Below are positions 55,775 through 64,000 of a stretch of DNA of 64,000 nucleotides, one piece after another. Origin of the DNA: Vibrio sp. LaRot3 (GTDB lineage Bacteria; Pseudomonadota; Gammaproteobacteria; Enterobacterales; Vibrionaceae); assembly GCF_027587025.1 (NCBI RefSeq), contig NZ_JAPPTI010000005.1:62001-126000 (forward strand), written 5' to 3'. A model generated the notes under the pieces. It saw only the letters and a program-made list of their open reading frames with translations, did no database searches and was not told the DNA's origin. Each line of letters opens with the position of its first letter. The first letter of the stretch is position 1. A program made the position numbers and the translations under genes.

Positions 55775-58210
55775 ATGATAAAACTCTCCCCAATCACGGC
55801 TGCCTTATCGGTCGCATTGCTTGCAACGCCCGGGTGGGTGATGGCCGAAATGTCCACCAGTTCAGTGTCGATCTCAGCGTTGATGAGTGATGCAGAGGTT
55901 GCACAGGAGTTTGTCCGTCTGCGTACCCGCTGGGCGGAAAACTTTCTCGGTGACCCGAGTGCCCCTTTTGACGCGACGCTAAAGAAAATGGTCGTGAGTA
56001 CCAACAACAACGCGCAAAAACAGTGGTCAGCGATGAACACCGATGCCGGGCGCTTAAGTTTGTGGGACGACGTGGTGTTGGATAAGATCACGCCAGAAGG
56101 GCAGAAAAAGCTCGGCGCTGCAATTCGTACTTCTTATCAGCGCTTATTTATGATGGCGAAAGCCTACCGCCTTCGAGATGGGAATCTGCAAGGTAACCCG
56201 CAACTGCTGGCGGCGATTGTCGATGGTATGACTTTCCTTAACCAGCACTACTATCAGGTTGGGGGCAAAGAGTGGGGCAACTGGTGGCATTGGGAGCTGG
56301 CCATTCCCCGAGATATTCATAACACCTTGGCGCTGATTTATGATGACGTGGAGCAACAGGTGATAACCGATCACTTGGCAGCGACGCGTTACTTTACCCC
56401 AGAGGCAACCCATCTTGGCGCGGGGCCTGGAGCGAAATGGTCGTCGAACCCGAGATACCGAGTGTCGACAGGAGGCAATCGTACCGACAATACTCAGGTG
56501 GTACTGCTGCGTGGCATATTGTCGCATAATGAAAATGAAGTCGAAGCGGCGATCGCTGGGCTACCTGCTGTTTTGCAATACGTGACTGAGAAAGATGGTT
56601 TTTACCAAGATGGCTCCTTTATTCAACATGGCGACATTGCTTACAACGGCACTTATGGCAACGTGCTACTGGGTGGGCTTGGCTTGCAAATCAATTTAAT
56701 GGCGGGCTCTAAGTGGCCCGCAGACTCCCCGGCGCTCCAACAGATCTATCCCATTATCCTTAAAAGCTATGAGCCATTACTTTATCAAGGCATGATGCTG
56801 GACTTTGTCAATGGCCGAGCCATTTCACGTAACAAAGAGCAGAACCACAATGTTGGCCATCAGGTGATGAGCTCCATTTTGCACTATATTGATGGCGCGC
56901 CAAGTCAATATAAGTCGCACTTACGCTCGATGGTTAAGACGCTGATTTTAGAAGATAATTATAAAGACTTCTTCGCCTCGGCGTCGAATATTGCTAACTA
57001 TCAGAAAGCGCGCGCGTTGGTGGACGATGCAGCGGTGACGCCAAGGTCTGAGCTGATCGGCCACTTTAATTTCCCCGCCATGGATCGCAGTGTGCACCGA
57101 CGTCCTGGTTGGGTGTTTGCACTAGCGATGCACTCTAGCCGGTTGGGTAACTTTGAATGCATGAACAAAGAAAACCGTAAAGGCTGGTTTACCGGTGATG
57201 GCATGACCTACTTGTACAACGGCCAGCAAGACCACTACACCGATTACTGGCCCGTGGTCGATAGCCATCGACTTGCAGGCACCACTGTTGATGCTGAGCA
57301 GATGCAAGAGTGTAAGGGGCAGCGCAATCAGATCAAAGGTGGGCGTAAATCCACCATGCATTGGGTTGGATCGGTAAAACTGGCCAATTATGGCGTGGCA
57401 GGGATGACGTTTACTAACTGGAACGACACACTTTCAGCGAAGAAATCCTGGTTTATGTTGGACGATGAAGTGGTGATGCTCGGCTCGGATATCCTCTCTG
57501 CCACAGCCTCACCTGTGACCACCGTGCTCGCGAATAGAAAGGTGGCAGCAAAGGGCAGCACAAAGGTGTTACTGAATGGCTCGGCATGGGACGGCCTTAA
57601 TGGCGTAAGCCGCGATGTTCGTTCGATAAGTATTCGCAATGATCAGCTCACCAACAGTGATTTGAGCTATGTCTTTTTTGCTCCGAGCGAAGTAGCGGTT
57701 AAGCGCGAGCAGCGCAGCGGAAATTGGTCTGAAATTGGCACCCGCACCGGATTGGTGAAGGGGGAATTTGTTTCCGCGCAGCTCGCCCATGACGCAAGCC
57801 AATCGGATTATGCGTATGCCTTGCTACCGAATGCCAACGCGCAAGAGGTGCAGGCTTATGTGGCCAAACCTATACTTTCAATTGTGCGCAAAGATGCCTT
57901 GGCGCATGCGGTTTACGATAAAACGCTCAACTTGCTCGCCGCCAATGTCTGGGAAGGGGGCGAAGTTAGGGTTAACGATCAACTCACCACGTTCGACCCG
58001 ATGGCGATAATGGTTCAGCAAGAGGCTGGGCTCTATCAAGTCGCCATTTCTGAACCGACTCAACTGCAAACCACGCTGCGTTTCAAGTTGCATAAGCATA
58101 TGACGCTGGTGGATGATCCGCAAAACCGAGTACAAATTAATGCACAGCATGAACTGGTGGTGGATGTGAGTGGGCTGAAAGGACAAAGCTATCACTTTTC
58201 AGTGCGCTAA
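55775..58210 (+). CDS. Exported polysaccharide lyase family 8 (chondroitin AC/hyaluronate lyase type)
   Basis: 811 residues with signal peptide 1-24 (ends GWVMA). It cuts the uronate side of chondroitin or hyaluronan by beta-elimination, leaving unsaturated disaccharides. The catalytic set is visible and spaced as in Streptococcus hyaluronate lyase: N235, H285 (50 apart), Y294 (9 apart) and R348/R352. WGNWWHWELAIPRD holds the aromatic patch, and GWFTGDGMTYLYNGQQDHYTDYWPVVDSHRLAGTTVD is the barrel-to-sheet join. The complete C-terminal beta domains follow. The export route is Sec; periplasm or medium is possible. Own promoter and terminator. Confidence 0.94.
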   Translation: MIKLSPITAALSVALLATPGWVMAEMSTSSVSISALMSDAEVAQEFVRLRTRWAENFLGDPSAPFDATLKKMVVSTNNNAQKQWSAMNTDAGRLSLWDDVVLDKITPEGQKKLGAAIRTSYQRLFMMAKAYRLRDGNLQGNPQLLAAIVDGMTFLNQHYYQVGGKEWGNWWHWELAIPRDIHNTLALIYDDVEQQVITDHLAATRYFTPEATHLGAGPGAKWSSNPRYRVSTGGNRTDNTQVVLLRGILSHNENEVEAAIAGLPAVLQYVTEKDGFYQDGSFIQHGDIAYNGTYGNVLLGGLGLQINLMAGSKWPADSPALQQIYPIILKSYEPLLYQGMMLDFVNGRAISRNKEQNHNVGHQVMSSILHYIDGAPSQYKSHLRSMVKTLILEDNYKDFFASASNIANYQKARALVDDAAVTPRSELIGHFNFPAMDRSVHRRPGWVFALAMHSSRLGNFECMNKENRKGWFTGDGMTYLYNGQQDHYTDYWPVVDSHRLAGTTVDAEQMQECKGQRNQIKGGRKSTMHWVGSVKLANYGVAGMTFTNWNDTLSAKKSWFMLDDEVVMLGSDILSATASPVTTVLANRKVAAKGSTKVLLNGSAWDGLNGVSRDVRSISIRNDQLTNSDLSYVFFAPSEVAVKREQRSGNWSEIGTRTGLVKGEFVSAQLAHDASQSDYAYALLPNANAQEVQAYVAKPILSIVRKDALAHAVYDKTLNLLAANVWEGGEVRVNDQLTTFDPMAIMVQQEAGLYQVAISEPTQLQTTLRFKLHKHMTLVDDPQNRVQINAQHELVVDVSGLKGQSYHFSVR

Positions 58211-58235
58211 TTAGTTAACCCTTCTGATTTTGCTC

Positions 58236-58265
58236 AGCCGACGGTTTTGACCGTCGGCTTTTTTA
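58236..58265 (+). terminator. Terminator after the PL8 lyase
   Basis: AGCCGACGGT-TTTG-ACCGTCGGCTTTTTTA hairpin. Confidence 0.92.
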
Positions 58266-58301
58266 TCGGGTTAGGCTATTTTCGTTTATGCTCGCTTTTT
58301 T

Positions 58302-58431
58302 CTTTCGTTTTCGATTGCTATATCAAATTGACGATTTTAGCTTTCAATTGCTTTTGGGTTGGTTGTTATTGTGAGCCTTGTCATTTTATTTTTTCGTTTT
58401 CTTTCGTAGTATTTTCAAACTTCTTCGATAT
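58302..58431 (+). promoter_or_regulatory. Regulatory block upstream of the maturase-sulfatase 3 group
   Basis: CTTTCGTTTTC at 58302-58312, TTTTCGTTTTCTTTCGTAG at 58391-58409 and a CRP-like TGTGA-N6-TC at 58370-58385. From about 58337 on it is a close copy of the block before kduD, with the TGTGA box the same 21 bases from TTTTCG. Confidence 0.65.
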
Positions 58432-58436
58432 GAACG

Positions 58437-59696
58437 ATGGATATTGCGATGAATCAAACGCCTCAGGCGCGTTTTCACATGATGGCAAAACCGGCGAGTT
58501 ATCGCTGTAACTTAAAGTGTGACTACTGCTTTTATTTAGAAAAAGAGACCTTACTTCAAGGTGAATCGTTAGGCGAGGGGAAGAGCCCACAGGCTTCCAA
58601 TCCATCGGAAAACATGTCGGATACCTTGCTCAAACGCTACGTACGTGACTACATTCGCTCGCAAGACAGTGACAGTGTGGATTTTGCTTGGCAGGGCGGG
58701 GAGCCGACTCTAGCCGGGCTAGACTTCTATAAAAAGCTGGTGAGGTATCAGGCGCAATACGCCGATGGCAAAACCATTACCAACAGTTTTCAAACCAACG
58801 CGATTGCGATTAACCGTCAATGGGCCGAGTTTTTTGCCAAGCACAACTTCTTAATTGGTGTGTCGATTGATGGGCTTGCAGAGGTGCATGATAAATATCG
58901 CATTTCAGTCAATGGTAAACCCACGTTCGCCCGAGTTAAACAGGCCATTGATCTGCTCAAAGAGTACCAGGTTGAGTTTAATACTCTCACGGTGATCAAT
59001 GATCAAAACTGGCAATACGGTAAAGAAACCTACCACGCGCTTAAGCAGCTCGGTAGTCAGTTCATGCAGTTTATCCCAATTGTGGAAGTCGAGGCCCATT
59101 GCCAGCAAGGGCTAAATGGTCATTACTCCCCTAGCGCCAACGCGAAACTCACCCATTTTTCGGTGCCTGCCCATGGTTACGGTCAGTTTATGACTGATGT
59201 ATTTGACGAGTGGGTCAAAGAGGACATTGGTACGGTTTATGTGCGCATGTTTGACAGCATTCTTGCCACTTGGATGGGCTATCCCGCGTCTGTATGCGTG
59301 CAATCGAAGCAGTGTGGCCAGGCGATGATCTTAGAGTCAAATGGTGATGTCTATTCGTGTGATCACTACGTTTATCCCGCCAATAAGCTCGGCAATATCA
59401 GCCAGACTAACATAGCGCAGCTTGCGACTGGCAAACAGCAACAACGATTTGGTAAGGCCAAGCACAGTAAGCTGACTTCAATATGCCAACAGTGTGAGCT
59501 ACAAGCACTCTGTTATGGCGGCTGCCCAAAACATCGCATTGAGGCCATTCAAGGGGAAAAACATAAGCACAACTATTTGTGCGCTTCCTATCAGCGGATC
59601 TTCAATCATACCGCGCCTGCGATGCACTTAATGAGCCAAGAAATCCAAGCGGGCGGCGTGGCCGCCAGTGTGATGCCGATGCTGAGGCACTTATAA
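58437..59696 (+). CDS. Anaerobic-type sulfatase-maturating enzyme (radical SAM, SPASM)
   Basis: 419 residues. The radical SAM cluster motif is C24-x3-C28-x2-C31 in SYRCNLKCDYCFYLEKE, with the GGEPTLAG glycine-rich SAM site. The C-terminal SPASM region has the extra cysteines (CVQSKQCGQAMILESNGDVYSCDHYVYP and CQQCELQALCYGGCPKHR) for two more clusters. It oxidises the CxPxR cysteine of sulfatases to formylglycine in the cytoplasm before export, so it should serve all three sulfatases here. ATG 58449 is an in-frame alternative; neither start has a good ribosome site. Sulfatase 3 follows. Confidence 0.93.
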   Translation: MDIAMNQTPQARFHMMAKPASYRCNLKCDYCFYLEKETLLQGESLGEGKSPQASNPSENMSDTLLKRYVRDYIRSQDSDSVDFAWQGGEPTLAGLDFYKKLVRYQAQYADGKTITNSFQTNAIAINRQWAEFFAKHNFLIGVSIDGLAEVHDKYRISVNGKPTFARVKQAIDLLKEYQVEFNTLTVINDQNWQYGKETYHALKQLGSQFMQFIPIVEVEAHCQQGLNGHYSPSANAKLTHFSVPAHGYGQFMTDVFDEWVKEDIGTVYVRMFDSILATWMGYPASVCVQSKQCGQAMILESNGDVYSCDHYVYPANKLGNISQTNIAQLATGKQQQRFGKAKHSKLTSICQQCELQALCYGGCPKHRIEAIQGEKHKHNYLCASYQRIFNHTAPAMHLMSQEIQAGGVAASVMPMLRHL

Positions 59697-59767
59697 CCAA
59701 CCCTCGCAGCATCGAATGAGTTAATCCAATACAACCAACAGTGATATCCAAAATAAAGGAGTGGAGA

Positions 59768-61375
59768 ATGAACCTGTTATTGCCGAGAAAAACCGCCCTC
59801 GCCGGTTTGATTGCGGCGGCTTGCACCGTTACCCCGTTAATGAGTCAGGCAGCCCAGAAGGTGGAACAACCTAACGTGTTATTGATTGTGATGGACGATC
59901 TCGGCACGGCGCAGCTGGACTTTGCCCTAGATAACATTAACAAGCAGGAACTGGCAAAACGTAAAGTTCCTGAGCGTTACGATGGCGACTTTGACCAATT
60001 GTATGATGCGGCCAAACGCTCTATGCCCAACATTACTAAGCTTGCCAATGAAGGGGTGCGAATGACCAACGCCTACGTGGCAACCCCAGTATGTGGGCCT
60101 TCTCGCGCAGGGATGATGACAGGTCGATTCCCCCACAGCTTTGGTACATACAGTAACGATGATGCGAAGCTTGGTATTCCGCTAGACATTAAACTCTTGC
60201 CTGCGCTGATGCACGAAAATGGTTATACCACGGCGAACATCGGTAAATACCATAATGCAAAAGTACGTAAAGTGTTTAAGCCAAAAGATGAGCAGAGCCG
60301 TGACTACCACGATAACCAAATCTCCATCGCGGAACCGGGTTATGGCCCTGAAGAGCGAGGCTTTGACTACTCTTACAGCTATTATGTCTCAGGCGCCGCG
60401 CTGTACAACTCGCCAACCGTGTTTAGAAATGGCGAGAACATTCCAGCGCCAGGTTATCTAACCCATAACCTTACCAATGAGACCATTGAGTTTATTGAAA
60501 AAGCGGACAAAACCGACAAACCGTTTTTCATCAACTTAGCTTACAGCGTGCCGCATATTCCGCTAGAACAGCCGGCACCGGCTAAATATATGGAACGCTT
60601 TAATACCGGTAATGTGGAAGTTGATAAATATTACGCACACGTCAACGCATCCGATGAAGGTATTGGCAAGATCATCGCTAAACTCAAAGAGATGGGTGAG
60701 TATGAGAACACCCTGATCTTCTTCCTTTCAGACAATGGCGCGGTGCACGAGTCGCCAATGCCGATGAACGGCATGAACCGCGCCTTTAAAGGCCAACGCT
60801 ACCGTGGCGGTGTCCATGTGCCGTTTGTTGCGCACTGGAAAGGTAAGCTTCCTGAAGGGCGAGTGGATAACACCATGATCTCAGCGATGGATATCCTGCC
60901 GACCGCACTGGCAGCCGCCAAGATTGATATTCCAGCTGAAATGAAAGTGGATGGCAAAGACATCATGCCTCTGCTAAATGGCAAAAAACAACAGCCGCAC
61001 CCTTACCTGTACTGGGCTGGCCCACGTGCGCTTCATTATGACGCCACTAACACCGGATTTTGGAGCAATTACTGGAAGTGGATCACCTTCGAAACCAATG
61101 AGTTTATCCCAAGTCCATATATCGAAAAGCACTCGAAAGGCGAGTGGGCGATTAAAGATCAAGAGTGGTCGCTGCACTACTACGATGATGGCAAAGGCGA
61201 GTTCGAGTTATATCACTACGCCAAAGATCCAGCGGAATCGGTCAACTTAGCTAAGCAGTACCCGGACAAAGTAAAAGCGCTAAAAATGGCGTTTTATGAC
61301 TGGGTGAAAACCAAGCCTGCCCCTATCGCCTGGGGGCAAGATCGTTATCAGATCTTAACCGACTCAGCCAAGTAA
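59768..61375 (+). CDS. Exported sulfatase 3 (type I, Cys-type formylglycine)
   Basis: 535 residues from ATG 59768 (AAGGAGTGGAG before it; the frame also opens at GTG 59741). Unlike the other two it has a Sec-like signal (MNLLLPRKTALAGLIAAACTVTPLMSQA). The formylglycine site is C109-G-P-S-R113, then AGMMTGRFPHSFG. Metal-site stretches are LLIVMDDLGTAQ and FFLSDNGAVHESP. The DNG form and the YWAGPRALHYD text place it with the GAG 6-sulfatase-like branch, but this is a guess. It lies 71 bp behind its maturase, apparently co-transcribed. Confidence 0.9.
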   Translation: MNLLLPRKTALAGLIAAACTVTPLMSQAAQKVEQPNVLLIVMDDLGTAQLDFALDNINKQELAKRKVPERYDGDFDQLYDAAKRSMPNITKLANEGVRMTNAYVATPVCGPSRAGMMTGRFPHSFGTYSNDDAKLGIPLDIKLLPALMHENGYTTANIGKYHNAKVRKVFKPKDEQSRDYHDNQISIAEPGYGPEERGFDYSYSYYVSGAALYNSPTVFRNGENIPAPGYLTHNLTNETIEFIEKADKTDKPFFINLAYSVPHIPLEQPAPAKYMERFNTGNVEVDKYYAHVNASDEGIGKIIAKLKEMGEYENTLIFFLSDNGAVHESPMPMNGMNRAFKGQRYRGGVHVPFVAHWKGKLPEGRVDNTMISAMDILPTALAAAKIDIPAEMKVDGKDIMPLLNGKKQQPHPYLYWAGPRALHYDATNTGFWSNYWKWITFETNEFIPSPYIEKHSKGEWAIKDQEWSLHYYDDGKGEFELYHYAKDPAESVNLAKQYPDKVKALKMAFYDWVKTKPAPIAWGQDRYQILTDSAK

Positions 61376-61394
61376 GCGTTGAGTAACACAGCAT

Positions 61395-61417
61395 AGGCCT
61401 CTTCGGAGGCCTTTATT
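61395..61417 (+). terminator. Hairpin after sulfatase 3
   Basis: AGGCCTC-TTC-GGAGGCCTTTATT; short T tail, so a moderate terminator. Read-through to the DUF2264 gene is possible. Confidence 0.7.
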
Positions 61418-61449
61418 GATGCATTCCCTGCTAGCAAAAGAGAAGTACT

Positions 61450-62928
61450 ATGCGTAAGACGATTGCCTCCACCCCTCGCCCCACCATTCCTTATGAACAT
61501 CCTGACGCCGCAATGTATTGCAAACTGTTTAAAGAGAACCTGATCCGCTTAAGGCATAAAAAACGTGCCTATTCGCGTCACGATGACATGATTCAGGCGC
61601 TTTTTAGCCGTGAGGGCGAGTCGTTAAAGTGCTTGTGTGAAACCTGGGTCAGCTATACCGCAGAGGCATTTGAACACTATGCGGTTTGGGATTGCAGCCA
61701 TGCTTATTACCCTGGCCGGCCGAGCCAGCAAACGGCGCGCACTGATGCGATGGAAGGGGTCAGTCGTGTACTGCCAACCTTAGCGGCTTGGCTACATGCT
61801 CATCCAGAAGGCACTCCGCTATTGGGATTAAACGGTAAGCCGATGGATGTGGTCGCGATCATTTGCTCCGCCTTGTTAGCGGGTACCGATCCGAGTCATC
61901 AAGGTTATTGGGGCGAACTGCACGACTACGATCAGCGCATTTGTGAAAGTGCTGATTTGGCTTTGGTGCTTTGGCTGAGTAAAAAGCAGGTCTGGGCCCA
62001 GTTCGATGCCCGCCAAAAGCAGCAAGTGAGCACTTGGTTTAAGCAAGTGAACCAGCTCAATACGGTCGATAACAACTGGCACCTTTTTATTCTTACCGTG
62101 CAGTTTGTGTTGAAAGATCTTACCGAAGAAGAGCGGGTAGATAGGGATAAGTATGAGCGGATAAAAGAGTTCTACGTCGGTGACGGTTGGTTCCGTGATG
62201 GTGCGAACGGTAACTACGATTATTACAACGCTTGGGGATTCTTTTACTCTCTTTATTGGCTTGATCAAATTGATCCAAGCTTTGATCGGCCGTTTATTCA
62301 GCAAGCCATGAGCGATTTTGTCGCGGGTTATCGTTACTTTTTTACCCCGCAAGGTTTGCCGCTGTTTGGCCGCAGCGCGTGCTATCGCTTATCTGCGTCT
62401 GCGCCTTTGTTAGCCGCGGTAGATCAACACTCGAGTGCGATTGAGCTCGGTGAAGCCAAGCGCGCATTTCGCACCAACTTACAGTACTTTATCGCCAATG
62501 GTGCACTGAAAAACGGCGCTCCGACGCAAGGGGTGTTTGGCGATGATGGCCGATTGGTGGATAACTACAGCGGCCCTGCCAGCAGTTTTTGGTCTCTGCG
62601 GGCGTTAAATATTGCGCTTTACTCTGCCCAGCGGATCGGGCTATGGGAGGCACAAGAAACTCCGCTTGAAATCGAAAAAGGCGACTTTGATTTCACCCTC
62701 AGCGCCATTGAAGCGCGTGTGATCGGAACTTTCAAAACGAAAGAGGTCACAGTTTTGTTTCAGTCCGACTACACCGATAAGCAAAGCCCAATATCCCGTC
62801 AATTAAGCCGTCAAAGCTTGAAATATAAGTGTTTAGAGCTGCTCACAGGACGAGCGGCTCGGCCAAAAAACAACTTGTTACGTAAGGGGATTACCTGCTA
62901 TTCATCGAAAATGAGTCATTTCTTTTGA
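61450..62928 (+). CDS. DUF2264-like protein, candidate glycan-active enzyme of unknown role
   Basis: 492 residues, no signal peptide, no membrane helix. The conserved parts resemble the DUF2264 family: WDCSHAYYPG near 75, LNTVDNNWHLFILTVQFVL near 200, FYVGDGWFRDGANGNYDYYNAWGFFYSLYW near 240-270, LPLFGRSACYR near 310 and GPASSFWSLRALNIAL near 390. The helix-loop pattern with repeated W, D and Y suggests an (alpha/alpha)-barrel like GH88/GH105 and PL families. It sits between sulfatase 3 and the aldolase gene. I cannot assign a reaction; a cytoplasmic hydrolase or lyase for a sugar intermediate is the best guess. Confidence 0.75.
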   Translation: MRKTIASTPRPTIPYEHPDAAMYCKLFKENLIRLRHKKRAYSRHDDMIQALFSREGESLKCLCETWVSYTAEAFEHYAVWDCSHAYYPGRPSQQTARTDAMEGVSRVLPTLAAWLHAHPEGTPLLGLNGKPMDVVAIICSALLAGTDPSHQGYWGELHDYDQRICESADLALVLWLSKKQVWAQFDARQKQQVSTWFKQVNQLNTVDNNWHLFILTVQFVLKDLTEEERVDRDKYERIKEFYVGDGWFRDGANGNYDYYNAWGFFYSLYWLDQIDPSFDRPFIQQAMSDFVAGYRYFFTPQGLPLFGRSACYRLSASAPLLAAVDQHSSAIELGEAKRAFRTNLQYFIANGALKNGAPTQGVFGDDGRLVDNYSGPASSFWSLRALNIALYSAQRIGLWEAQETPLEIEKGDFDFTLSAIEARVIGTFKTKEVTVLFQSDYTDKQSPISRQLSRQSLKYKCLELLTGRAARPKNNLLRKGITCYSSKMSHFF

Positions 62929-62937
62929 TTTCATATG

Positions 62938-62991
62938 CTTTCGTTTCGAAAAGAAATGTGATCGTGATCTATTTACTTTCTTTGATTTTCG
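62938..62991 (+). promoter_or_regulatory. Regulatory sites upstream of the aldolase gene
   Basis: CTTTCGTTTCGAAAAG (62938-62953) and CTTTCTTTGATTTTCG (62976-62991) are AgaR-type sites; TGTGATCGTGATCTAT (62957-62972) between them is CRP-like (TGTGA-N6-TC). They give agaY its own regulated promoter. Confidence 0.6.
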
Positions 62992-63026
62992 AATAGCATA
63001 AAAGCGAAAGGTAACGAAGGTTTTGA

Positions 63027-63890
<864 letters not shown>

Positions 63891-63930
63891 CCCATCCTAT
63901 AGGTAATGAAACACTATTGTTAGTGCTCCT

Positions 63931-63980
63931 GGCTATGTCAATTAGCATTCCCCCGTCGCTAATGGCATAGCCCTTTTTTT
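63931..63980 (+). terminator. Terminator after agaY
   Basis: GGCTATG-(bulge)-ATTAGC pairs with GCTAATGGCATAGCC at 63958-63973 region, followed by CTTTTTTT. Confidence 0.85.
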
Positions 63981-64000
63981 AATCAAAATCGTTAGGCCGA

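Noticed and set aside
58247..58510. 87-codon frame before the maturase gene
   Set aside because: Same reason: it covers a terminator and the T-rich operator block and overlaps the true gene.

Overview
The window looks like a chromosome segment of a marine gammaproteobacterium, most probably a Vibrio. The housekeeping gene orders fit this: ispG-hisS-yfgM-bamB-der, fadE/gmhA-yafJ and proS/trmO, with Fur-, Zur- and FadR-type sites of the usual form. The genus is inferred from protein likeness and gene order read by eye; no search was run.

1-32.5 kb is ordinary backbone. It holds isoprenoid and histidyl-tRNA functions, outer-membrane assembly (bamB), the GTPase der, fatty-acid oxidation (fadE), heptose synthesis (gmhA), a serine hydrolase, proS and trmO. 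It also holds zinc-independent copies of L31 and L36 behind a Zur-like box, an AbgT-type transporter, an S66 peptidase, an AGCS symporter, and an O-acetylhomoserine sulfhydrylase. A complete sufABCDSE operon and a sitABCD-type metal ABC transporter each lie behind a Fur box. The last backbone genes are a PTS IICB gene and a small hypothetical.

32.6-39.4 kb is a decayed accessory segment. It starts at a 14-bp copy of the tmRNA (ssrA) 3' end next to a terminator, which looks like the attachment site of an integrated element. Inside are an unknown 415-aa protein, two YfjJ/YagK (inovirus Gp2-like) paralogues, an AlpA-type regulator, an RNase HI, a small hypothetical, a broken IS66 transposase and a frameshifted M16 peptidase fragment. 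No integrase is visible.

39.4-63.9 kb is a dedicated system for using a sulfated glycosaminoglycan of the chondroitin/hyaluronan type. Outer layer: a KdgM-like porin, three exported sulfatases, an exported PL8 lyase, and the radical-SAM maturase that activates sulfatases. Import: a mannose-family PTS (IIB, IIC, IID, IIA). Cytoplasm: a GH105 unsaturated uronyl hydrolase, KduI and KduD for the uronate half, and AgaA, AgaS and AgaZ/AgaY for the GalNAc half. A DUF2264-type protein of unknown role is also present. The lyase, sulfatases and hydrolase would produce an unsaturated disaccharide. The only importer in the cluster is the PTS, and the hydrolase has no signal peptide, so I infer that the PTS brings in the desulfated disaccharide itself. 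KdgK, KdgA and a tagatose-6-phosphate kinase are not here and must be encoded elsewhere.

The cluster has its own DeoR/AgaR-type regulator. CTTTCRTTTT-type sites, together with CRP-like TGTGA-N6-TC sites, recur in front of most of its transcription units, and one promoter block of roughly 90 bp is duplicated. A second lyase gene, of the chondroitinase ABC type, survives only as an internally deleted and frameshifted remnant at 54494-55449.
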